Shown in pieces: positions 1-5,243 of a DNA stretch of 5,243 nt. The position numbers and the translations under genes are program-made. The notes below the pieces were generated by a model. It was not told the DNA's origin, searched no databases, and was given only the letters and a program-made list of their open reading frames with translations. Numbering within the stretch: position 1 is the first letter of the stretch; each line of letters opens with the position of its first letter. The stretch comes from HGM05232 sp036661515 (GTDB lineage: Bacteria; Bacteroidota; Bacteroidia; Bacteroidales; Muribaculaceae), in contig JAVWYO010000132.1 of assembly GCA_036661515.1 (NCBI GenBank), positions 1 to 5,243 on the forward strand, read 5' to 3'.

Positions 1-1
1 A

Positions 2-664
2 TCTGCATTTACTGAAATATTTATAAAATATAAAGACACTGTTAGAATAATATCTAAGAGCTATTTGAAAGATATGAAAGATGGACTTAATTACGTTAAG
101 TCTAATAAACTCGTGCGTCGAGTCCTTATGATAACTCTGGGTAGCAATCTTTTTTTACCAGCACTTATCGTTTTACTACCTATTATAATAAAAGAAAAAA
201 TGGCTCTCGATGCTTTCCATTATGGCATTGCCGATGCTATGCTCCCTATTGGAGCCGTAATAATGGCAGTATGGCTTTCTCAACATAAATATAATATACG
301 TCCTCTAAAAGTGCTTGCAATAGGAATCATGGGCACTGCATTTTGCTTTTTTGGGGTGTCGCTTGTGCATTATTTTGCATTTGCTCTTGCAATGGTGCTA
401 TTATATGGTTGCTTTACAAATTATGTAAATATTCAGGTGGTGACCTACTTTATTGGTAATGTTGATGCCGAATATCGTGGCCGATTCTTCTCTATCCTTG
501 AATCTTTTTCTTATGCTACAATATCATTGTCTTATGTAATAGCAAGCCTCACTACGTACGCTTTTGACCCTTATTTAGCTTTGGCTATAAATGGATTAGG
601 ATTAGCCTCTTTTGCAATTATAGCTTTATTTTGGAACAAAAAACAATTGAATCATATCTCCTAA
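2..664 (+). CDS. MFS transporter, C-terminal half (5' end outside window)
   Basis: An integral inner-membrane protein of the major facilitator superfamily, probably a proton-coupled exporter of a small molecule. The frame is open from base 2, so the gene starts left of the window; the TTG at 65 is not a credible start because the residues before it read as normal MFS central-loop sequence. About 220 residues are visible. They begin with an amphipathic loop (KDMKDGLNYVKSNKLVRR) typical of the stretch before helix 7 in the MFS_3 / enterobactin-exporter-like branch. Six hydrophobic segments follow, matching helices 7-12, with a RGRFFSILES segment after helix 10 that is characteristic of this branch. 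The protein ends in a short basic tail. It lies 24 nt before the first PaaK-like ligase gene on the same strand, suggesting one transcript and possibly export of the ligases' product. The family is well supported; the substrate is unknown. Confidence 0.85.
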   Translation, partial: SAFTEIFIKYKDTVRIISKSYLKDMKDGLNYVKSNKLVRRVLMITLGSNLFLPALIVLLPIIIKEKMALDAFHYGIADAMLPIGAVIMAVWLSQHKYNIRPLKVLAIGIMGTAFCFFGVSLVHYFAFALAMVLLYGCFTNYVNIQVVTYFIGNVDAEYRGRFFSILESFSYATISLSYVIASLTTYAFDPYLALAINGLGLASFAIIALFWNKKQLNHIS

Positions 665-688
665 TAATAATCAAATATATTATAAGTC

Positions 689-2047
689 ATGTTATCTTAT
701 TTTAGTTTATTGAATGATGTAAAAGAGCATATACCTGCTTATCTGAAATTTCTTAAAAAGGAGCTTGGTCATGAAAATATTCCAGCTGATTTTACTCAAT
801 TACCTCTCGAAAATAAGCATAATTATCTTCTCGAATTTCCAATGAATGAGTTGAGCCGCGCTGATGATATGCAACATTTTCATCTTATTGGTGCAAGTTC
901 TGGATTTAGTAAGACTGGAGCTGTATATTGGCCAAAACGTCCATGTGATGAGGCTGGATACATGCAATCTATTGAAACAATGTTTGATGTAAATTACAAT
1001 ATTGGCGAGAAACGTACTCTGGTGCTTGAATGCCTTGCATTTGGTATGTGGATAGGAGGTATGCAGATTGCCGCTGCGCTACGTAATATTGCAATATCGG
1101 GTAAATACCCTTTAACGCTTGCTACTCCTGGACTTGACCTAAAGGCTGCTGTTCGTGTAATTCATGATTATAAGGATATGTTTTCTCAAATTCTGGTGAT
1201 AACAAATCCTTCAAACATATCTCTTTTTTCTGCACTTCTTAATGAACAGAATATTAAGTTGCCTGATGGTATGATTAGCTTTCCAGTAGTGGGCGAATAT
1301 TTTAGTGAGTCATTTCGTGAACACATATGTAGGCGATATGGACACAATATTGATTCACCCTATGTGGTGTGGACGGGATATGGTAGTGCCGATACGGGAG
1401 ATATTGGTGCCGAAACTGCGGGCACAATTGCTTTACGCAAGTTGTGCTATCGCGATCCTAAAATTTCTAAAGAATTATTTGGAATGACATCAGCGCCAAT
1501 GATTTTAGCCCTTTCATCAAATGTGTATCTGGAAGTTATTAATGGTAATTTAGTTGTAACAAAAGATCAATTTATTCCTCTTATACGCTATAATACGGGC
1601 GATGCTGGCGGACTTTTATATAAAAGCAACTTAGCGGGAAAGGTGCCTCAATCAATTATTGATGCTCTACCCGATGAAATGGTATATGTCTTTGGTCGTG
1701 CTGATAATGCAATAATATTTTATGGGACAAACCTAATGGTTAACGATATCAGTGAACATCTCCTCTCGCTACCTTCTGATAAATGTTATGGTGGATTATT
1801 TACAGTGCATGAAAATGAAGAAAATGGTATTACAAGTTTCAATTTCACTATTTATGTTACTAACATGGAATATGTTGATGAAAAATGGTATTTAGATTCT
1901 TTGATACATTTCCTTTCTAATCAAAGTGCTGAATTTAATATAAAATTTAGTAATCTATCTCAATCGGTTGATGTACCACTTATAACGGTATCTATTGCCG
2001 ATATAAAATGCCTTGATACTAAAATAAAACATCGTTATATAATATAA
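689..2047 (+). CDS. Divergent PaaK-like adenylate-forming enzyme (ANL superfamily)
   Basis: A 452-residue cytoplasmic protein with the length and motif order of phenylacetate-CoA ligase-like enzymes, which activate a carboxylic acid as acyl-AMP and usually pass it to CoA. Visible landmarks are a P-loop-like GASSGFSKTG at residues 68-77, an A5-like GYGSADTGDIGAET at 230-243, the A7 motif IRYNTGD at 299-305 (Asp305 would contact ribose), the A8 hinge FGRAD at 335-339, and a terminal TKIKHR at 444-449 whose Lys445 aligns with the catalytic lysine of the A10 motif. The P-loop departs from the usual TSGTTG/STGGSSG form and the glycine before the A10 lysine is replaced by threonine. The cysteine cluster of its neighbour is absent. 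It sits between an MFS gene and a second, more canonical ligase 13 nt downstream, so it is probably co-transcribed with both. The superfamily is confident. The substrate is unknown, and the thioester step cannot be assumed. Confidence 0.82.
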   Translation: MLSYFSLLNDVKEHIPAYLKFLKKELGHENIPADFTQLPLENKHNYLLEFPMNELSRADDMQHFHLIGASSGFSKTGAVYWPKRPCDEAGYMQSIETMFDVNYNIGEKRTLVLECLAFGMWIGGMQIAAALRNIAISGKYPLTLATPGLDLKAAVRVIHDYKDMFSQILVITNPSNISLFSALLNEQNIKLPDGMISFPVVGEYFSESFREHICRRYGHNIDSPYVVWTGYGSADTGDIGAETAGTIALRKLCYRDPKISKELFGMTSAPMILALSSNVYLEVINGNLVVTKDQFIPLIRYNTGDAGGLLYKSNLAGKVPQSIIDALPDEMVYVFGRADNAIIFYGTNLMVNDISEHLLSLPSDKCYGGLFTVHENEENGITSFNFTIYVTNMEYVDEKWYLDSLIHFLSNQSAEFNIKFSNLSQSVDVPLITVSIADIKCLDTKIKHRYII

Positions 2048-2060
2048 TGCTTTTATAATT

Positions 2061-3347
2061 ATGAAACATTTTAATAAAAAACAACAACTTTCCAGAGCAA
2101 AAGAAATATTTAATATCTCAAAAAATGCTCCTTATTATAATGAAAAATATAAAGGAATAGAAAATCCTGTGACAGAAGAAGATTGGAGTAAAATACCCAC
2201 ACTTTCACGAAATGATTTGTATCTAAATACATACCCAGCAACTAATTCAATGTTTACTGCACCATTGAAAGGCGCATTTGTATCATCAACGGGTGGTTCT
2301 TCGGGGGTAGCACGAACGGTAGTCCTAAGTAACAATGAATGGGACGACTTTTGCCAAAAACAGGCCGATGCCTTTAATCTACTTGGTATCAATGAAGATG
2401 ATGTTGTAGCTAATTTATTTGTTGCTGGTCACTTATGGCCATCTTTTCTTGGTGTACATGAAATTATTAAGAGAGTTAATGCCGTGCATCTTCCAATATC
2501 ATCTAATATAGCTCCCGATGAGATATACCGAATGTGCAAGCAATATAAACCTTCAGTTATGGTATCTCTCCCTACAATGTTTGTGTTTCTTGCCGACTTA
2601 GCTAAAAAAGATAACTATATTTTCGAGGGACTTCGACTCATTGCTTATGCTGGCGAACAGTTAAGCAGAGAAGCTGAAGCCCATGTGCGTAAGTATCTTG
2701 GAGTTAAAGAGATTAAAGCTCTCGCTTATTCCAGTGCCGACTGTGGAATAATGGGCTATCAATGCCCACACTGTGGATTTGGTGAATATCACTTGCCAAG
2801 TGATTTCCAAAAAATTGAAATAGTAAATCCCGAAACTCTAATTCCTGTCGCTGATGGCGAAACGGGTGAAATTATAATAACTAATCTACGTCGTGAATTT
2901 CAACCAATTATACGTTATCGCATTGGAGACATGGCTTCTTTTAATACTAAGGAATGTGCTTGTGGTGACCATAATCCTGTGTTTAGACTTGCTGGTAGAG
3001 CTGGTGAAGATTTTAAACTCGGGGGCGCATACATTTCAATTGATGTATTTGAACAGGCGGTTAATGAGCATTCCGATGAATTAAGTATGAATTTTCAATT
3101 AACTCTTGAAGATGTTGGAAATCAAATGAATGTAACTGTCGACATTGAATGCGATGATGCCAGTAATCATCAAAATGCTGCAAATGCGGTAAAAACAAGG
3201 CTCGAAGAGCTAATCCCTGAGCTCAAAGTTGGGCAAGAACTGAATTTCTTTAAAAAATTCTCGGTAAATCTTCTTCCGCTTGGTAATCTTCCTCGAAATC
3301 CTATAACAGGCAAAATAAAAAAGATAATTGATAAAAGAGTTTTATAA
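2061..3347 (+). CDS. PaaK-like acyl/aryl-CoA ligase with four-cysteine cluster
   Basis: A 428-residue cytoplasmic enzyme of the phenylacetate-CoA ligase (PaaK / coenzyme F390 synthetase-like) branch of the ANL superfamily. It is expected to form an acyl-AMP from a carboxylic acid and ATP and then normally a CoA thioester. All core motifs are visible: the P-loop SSTGGSSG at residues 75-82, the A5 region YSSADCGIMG at 223-232, the A7 motif IRYRIGD at 284-290 with Asp290, the hinge LAGRAGED at 310-317, and the A10 motif NPITGKIKK at 413-421 with the presumed catalytic Lys418 in the small C-terminal lid. CPHC (235-238) and CAC (299-301) put four cysteines in the positions where many PaaK relatives carry a structural metal site. 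Length is normal for the family and the frame is intact. The ATG start lies 13 nt after the stop of the preceding paralogue. The substrate is not predictable by eye. Confidence 0.88.
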   Translation: MKHFNKKQQLSRAKEIFNISKNAPYYNEKYKGIENPVTEEDWSKIPTLSRNDLYLNTYPATNSMFTAPLKGAFVSSTGGSSGVARTVVLSNNEWDDFCQKQADAFNLLGINEDDVVANLFVAGHLWPSFLGVHEIIKRVNAVHLPISSNIAPDEIYRMCKQYKPSVMVSLPTMFVFLADLAKKDNYIFEGLRLIAYAGEQLSREAEAHVRKYLGVKEIKALAYSSADCGIMGYQCPHCGFGEYHLPSDFQKIEIVNPETLIPVADGETGEIIITNLRREFQPIIRYRIGDMASFNTKECACGDHNPVFRLAGRAGEDFKLGGAYISIDVFEQAVNEHSDELSMNFQLTLEDVGNQMNVTVDIECDDASNHQNAANAVKTRLEELIPELKVGQELNFFKKFSVNLLPLGNLPRNPITGKIKKIIDKRVL

Positions 3348-3364
3348 TTTTATAGTAAATAAAA

Positions 3365-3396
3365 TTTGCATGATAAAATGGATTATTCTAAATTGC
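3365..3396 (+). promoter_or_regulatory. Possible Bacteroidota-type promoter before the DUF2007 gene
   Basis: In the 80-nt gap after the second ligase gene, TTTG at 3365-3368 is followed after 20 nt by TAAATTGC at 3389-3396. This resembles the Bacteroidota -33 TTTG and -7 TAnnTTTG elements at acceptable spacing, but the -7 element lacks one T. It would place transcription start about 25 nt before the ATG at 3428. The longer gap here compared with the 13-24 nt gaps upstream supports a separate transcription unit. This is a suggestion only, since AT-rich DNA yields such matches by chance. Confidence 0.3.
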
Positions 3397-3427
3397 ACAA
3401 ATTAATAATTAAACACCAATTTACTAA

Positions 3428-3676
3428 ATGAAAAAAGATGATGATCTTGTAGTATTTCAAGAATTTTATTCTTCGGTGGAAGCTAATATTGTAAAAGGTG
3501 TGCTGGAAACTAATGGAGTACAATGTATAATAACAAATGAAGTAATGTCAACGAGCGTATTTACGCTACCCGACACTTCAATGGGTGCCATGCGCCTTTT
3601 GGTATTTCAAAAAGATTTAGAGCTCGCGCATAAAATTATGGAGTCAGCTCCAATTGATATCGCAGATGAAGAATAG
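3428..3676 (+). CDS. DUF2007-type small protein
   Basis: An 82-residue soluble protein resembling the DUF2007 family, described in domain databases as a putative prokaryotic signal-transducing protein; its biochemical role is not established. The family shape is visible. An N-terminal strand (LVVFQEF, residues 7-13) leads into SSVEANIVKGVLETNGVQC (15-33), the typical start of an alpha-helix that ends in a glycine turn. A second strand follows, then a variable loop, then RLLVFQKDLELAHKIMES (56-73), the closing strand and helix. No signal peptide or membrane segment is present. The ATG at 3428 is the natural start. The acetyltransferase gene begins 17 nt after its stop, so the two are probably co-expressed. 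The family call rests on pattern recognition. Confidence 0.7.
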   Translation: MKKDDDLVVFQEFYSSVEANIVKGVLETNGVQCIITNEVMSTSVFTLPDTSMGAMRLLVFQKDLELAHKIMESAPIDIADEE

Positions 3677-3693
3677 AAAAAAGAACGGCTATT

Positions 3694-4218
3694 TTGAACT
3701 TAGATAATCTTATATTGCGTAAAGCAGAGAGCAATGATGTCCCTGAAATATGGGACATTATATTCTGTGCTAAGGAAGATATGCGCATGCTTGGACGCAC
3801 ACAATGGCAAGATGGATATCCAGCAATAAATGATATTAATACTGATATATCGAAGGGTAATGGATTCATTTTATGCGAGAAGCAAAACGCGAAACCAATA
3901 GGATATTCTGCTATAATATTAACCGGAGATGATAACTATAAAACTATTGATGGAGAGTGGATAACGAGCGATACACCATATGTAGTTATTCATCGGCTGG
4001 CTGTATATCCACATCTAAAGGGGCAGGGGATAGCTACGCATTTTATTTGTCTAATAGAGCAATATGCAAGTAGCATTTCCTTCAATAGCTTGCGTATTGA
4101 CACTAATTTTGATAATGATGGAATGCTACGCATTATGGAAAAACTCAATTATGTGCCTTGTGGCATAGTCACTTTACCTACGGGATTGCGTCAAGCCTAC
4201 GAAAAAATACTAATTTAA
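3694..4218 (+). CDS. GNAT-family N-acetyltransferase, non-ATG start
   Basis: A cytoplasmic acetyltransferase of about 174 residues that would transfer an acetyl group from acetyl-CoA to an unknown amine. Key evidence is the acetyl-CoA-binding segment VIHRLAVYPHLKGQGIA (residues 98-114). It contains the strand 4 sequence and the pyrophosphate loop H-L-K-G-Q-G, where histidine replaces the usual Arg/Gln of the R/Q-x-x-G-x-G/A motif. RIDTNFDNDGMLRIMEKLNYVPCGIV (134-159, split here as the strand 5 and helix region) is the classic C-terminal half of the fold: RIDTNFDNDG then MLRIMEKLNY. A TQWQDGYP patch (36-43) recurs in this GNAT subgroup. There is no ATG early in the frame: the in-frame stop is at 3667-3669 and the first ATG, near 3736, would remove the first strand. 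TTG at 3694, or ATT just before it, is therefore the likely start. It follows the DUF2007 gene by 17 nt. Confidence 0.82.
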   Translation: MNLDNLILRKAESNDVPEIWDIIFCAKEDMRMLGRTQWQDGYPAINDINTDISKGNGFILCEKQNAKPIGYSAIILTGDDNYKTIDGEWITSDTPYVVIHRLAVYPHLKGQGIATHFICLIEQYASSISFNSLRIDTNFDNDGMLRIMEKLNYVPCGIVTLPTGLRQAYEKILI

Positions 4219-4275
4219 TTCCGCCAACGGATATTAAAAGTATAGTTATATGCTTACTCATTCATTTTTTTTGTT

Positions 4276-4283
4276 TAGTTTTG
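4276..4283 (+). promoter_or_regulatory. Possible -7 element before the small membrane protein
   Basis: TAGTTTTG matches the Bacteroidota TAnnTTTG -7 consensus and lies 22 nt before the ATG at 4306. No clear TTTG is present at the expected 19-23 nt upstream, so the promoter is incomplete by eye. The 87-nt gap after the acetyltransferase gene makes an independent promoter reasonable. Confidence 0.25.
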
Positions 4284-4305
4284 AAGAATAAAAACAAATA
4301 AACTT

Positions 4306-4509
4306 ATGGCTAATATTTTAGGGCATATTTTTGGCTTTATGGTAATCTTAGGATTATTAGTATTTGTTATAGTCTATATTAAATCTGTAAATGATCTGTT
4401 TTTTCCAAAAAAACCACAAAATGGGCCAGATAGCCAAACTACAATTACCATAAATTTCATAAATACCAAAGACACAGAAAAAGATAAAGACACCAAGAAA
4501 GATAAATAA
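4306..4509 (+). CDS. Small single-span membrane protein, unknown function
   Basis: A predicted 67-residue protein that I do not recognise as a named family. After a short N-terminus, residues 5-25 form one strongly hydrophobic helix (GHIFGFMVILGLLVFVIVYIK as a membrane span). A proline/lysine patch (FFPKKP) follows, then a polar threonine/isoleucine segment and a highly charged tail in which lysine and aspartate alternate (residues 55-67, KDTEKDKDTKKDK). Positive charge after the helix favours a cytoplasmic C-terminus with the N-terminus outside, or retention as an uncleaved signal anchor. It is on the same strand as the acetyltransferase gene but 87 nt away. An AT-rich start context and a clean ATG support a real gene, though short ORFs in such DNA can be spurious. 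The gene ends 35 nt before the prophage relic. Confidence 0.55.
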   Translation: MANILGHIFGFMVILGLLVFVIVYIKSVNDLFFPKKPQNGPDSQTTITINFINTKDTEKDKDTKKDK

Positions 4510-4544
4510 CATCATCATTTCTCATCAGAAAACAGCTTCTAAGT

Positions 4545-4736
4545 TCACCAATCGCATATTATCAAGCCACACTGCGCCCACCTAATAGGCTCAAACTCCA
4601 CAAAGACAGCCGGGAGGCGAAAAGCCTTTTGCTTAGTTAATGCTTCGGTGTTATTGTTCCAAAGCGAAATAAAGCCGATACCCAGATCGGCAGCTATAAT
4701 GCGGTTACAAATCGCCTGATAGATTGCTTTTCTCAT
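4545..4736 (-). pseudogene. Truncated phage structural gene downstream of gpG-like gene
   Basis: A 63-codon minus-strand reading frame whose start overlaps the stop of the virion morphogenesis gene by ATGA (positions 4733-4736), the usual translational coupling of phage structural operons. The product begins MRKAIYQAICNRI and contains FISLWNNNTEALTKQKAFRL and PAVFVEFEPIRW. That pattern resembles a small structural protein found next to gpG-like genes in Mu-like phages of Bacteroidota. From memory, such proteins are about twice this length and continue after the PIRW region; here the frame ends within about ten codons (GLIICDW). The DNA to the left shows no continuation in any frame and returns to AT-rich composition. 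The gene is therefore judged 3'-truncated at the relic boundary, near 4545-4560. The precise function of the family is unknown to me. Confidence 0.6.
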
Positions 4737-5191
4737 TTCCGTATTTGTGTTGCTAAGTCATTAAAATAGTCATAAAGATTCTCCGAGATAATAACTTTTA
4801 TAGCAGTTTGCACCTCAGGGCTATCGCCTATAAACTGGCGTTGTGGCATGTTTGCGTTACGAGTGTGGCCACGCACAGTATAAGATTTCTTGCTTTTTCT
4901 ATGTGTGCGAGAGTGCTCACGCACCCTTTGGCTAAAGACACCGCCAGAGTTGTGCAATGCAGTGTAAGGCTTGGCCGAGCTAAAGCATAAAGAATGCCCA
5001 CGTATTGTGGCACGGATAGAGCGACGCATTGCGCCAGTGGTGATAAGCAACGAGCCACGCCTTTTAGGTTTCTTAGGTGGCACCCATTTCTTATTAAAAA
5101 ACGCCTTACGCGTAAAGTTGCGGTCAAACTCATCGCAGAGTTCAACCTTAATATCAGACATGATATTTCGCATTAATGTAGACGGAATCAT
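4733..5191 (-). CDS. Phage virion morphogenesis protein (Mu gpG-like), probably N-terminally shortened
   Basis: A 152-residue basic protein of the phage virion morphogenesis / tail completion family (Mu gpG type), which in the parent phage acts in head-tail or tail assembly. Recognisable blocks are FFNKKW (31-36), the arginine-glycine stretch before LLITTGAMRRSI (48-59), the PYTALHNSGG motif (75-84) typical of the family's conserved Tyr-x-x-x-His-Asn-x-Gly core, two H-x-R repeats, and the C-terminal NMPQRQFIGDS (114-124), a hallmark of the family. The longest start is the ATG at 5189-5191; an internal Met at residue 11 is an alternative. Upstream in frame a stop lies at 5216-5218, and the residues between do not look like the helical N-terminus expected, so some N-terminal codons may be lost at the relic boundary. 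No promoter was found for it on the minus strand, so expression is doubtful. Confidence 0.75.
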   Translation of the reverse strand: MIPSTLMRNIMSDIKVELCDEFDRNFTRKAFFNKKWVPPKKPKRRGSLLITTGAMRRSIRATIRGHSLCFSSAKPYTALHNSGGVFSQRVREHSRTHRKSKKSYTVRGHTRNANMPQRQFIGDSPEVQTAIKVIISENLYDYFNDLATQIRK

Positions 5192-5207
5192 TTTTTTTGT
5201 ATAAAAA

Positions 5208-5240
5208 TTTGGTGATTAATAAATTAGTTTTGTATATTTG
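5208..5240 (+). promoter_or_regulatory. Bacteroidota vegetative promoter reading out of the window
   Basis: TTTG at 5208-5211 (-33 element), a 21-nt spacer, and TATATTTG at 5233-5240 (-7 element, followed by C) give an essentially perfect match to the TTTG / TAnnTTTG consensus of the primary sigma factor in Bacteroidota. It reads rightward, so its gene lies beyond base 5243. It abuts the right end of the prophage relic, marking the return to host sequence, and it is the best single clue to the phylum in this window. Confidence 0.7.
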
Positions 5241-5243
5241 CAT

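Larger units (their letters stand above)
4545..5191 (-). mobile_element. Mu-like prophage relic
   Basis: About 650 bp carrying two adjacent phage structural genes on the minus strand, opposite to every other gene in the window. Base composition differs: by hand count 4921-4980 is about 57% G+C and 4981-5040 about 52%, against 20-35% in sampled parts of the ligase genes. The left end stops inside a gene whose relatives are longer, and the right end stops at or near the start of the virion morphogenesis gene, directly beside a host-type promoter. No phage gene for replication, transposition, packaging or lysis is present. This looks like a leftover fragment from deletion of a larger Mu-like prophage, or a fragment captured by illegitimate recombination. 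No terminal repeats were convincing. Confidence 0.7.

Noticed and set aside
65..67. TTG as the start of a complete 199-aa transporter
   Set aside because: The frame stays open to the left window edge and the extra residues fit the MFS central loop, so the gene is cut by the window and not short.
2135..2392. Minus-strand frame inside the second ligase gene
   Set aside because: It lies wholly within a well-supported ligase coding region and encodes no recognisable domain.
3358..3368. TAAAATTTG as a -7 element
   Set aside because: It has three bases instead of two between TA and TTTG; the TTTG serves better as the -33 element of the candidate listed at 3365-3396.
4217..4236. Small hairpin after the acetyltransferase stop (TCCG, loop CCAA, CGGA)
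   Set aside because: Only four base pairs and no T-tract follow, which is too weak to call a terminator.
4518..4531. TTTCT/AGAAA hairpin after the small membrane gene
   Set aside because: A five-pair, AT-rich stem with no following T-run; expected by chance in this composition.
4828..5204. Other open frames overlapping the phage gene on both strands (for example 4828-5145 minus, 4971-5204 plus)
   Set aside because: They are shadows of the gpG-like gene in other frames; none shows a recognisable motif, while the gpG-like frame carries the family hallmarks.

Overview
The window most likely comes from a low-GC Bacteroidota chromosome, probably Bacteroidales. The basis is AT-rich coding DNA, no purine-rich Shine-Dalgarno sequences before most genes, and a good match to the Bacteroidota vegetative promoter (TTTG, 21 nt, TAnnTTTG) at the right edge. 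Phage-derived genes at the right resemble those of Mu-like phages found in Bacteroides relatives. No rRNA, tRNA, CRISPR array or complete insertion sequence was seen.

Left part (2-3347): three closely spaced, co-directional genes that look like the end of an operon. The first is the C-terminal half of a major facilitator (MFS) transporter, cut by the window edge. Two consecutive PaaK-like adenylate-forming enzymes (ANL superfamily) follow, 24 and 13 nt apart. The second keeps all textbook ANL motifs plus a four-cysteine, probably metal-binding cluster. The first is a divergent paralogue that keeps the adenylation-core landmarks but has an altered P-loop and no cysteine cluster. A pair of small-molecule-activating enzymes beside an exporter-like transporter suggests a biosynthesis-and-export or acid-activation locus. 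The substrate cannot be read from the sequence, and the rest of the operon lies to the left.

Middle part (3348-4509): a separate group on the same strand. It holds an 82-aa DUF2007-type protein, a GNAT acetyltransferase with a non-ATG start 17 nt downstream, and a 67-aa single-span membrane protein with a lysine/aspartate-rich tail. Weak Bacteroidota-type promoter candidates precede the DUF2007 gene and the small membrane protein.

Right part (4545-5191): a minus-strand fragment of a Mu-like prophage, visibly richer in G+C than the rest. It carries a phage virion morphogenesis (Mu gpG-like) gene, probably missing its first codons, overlapping by ATGA a second structural gene that is cut short after 63 codons. 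Both ends appear abruptly truncated, so this is a relic and not a functional prophage. A strong host-type promoter directly to its right reads rightward out of the window.
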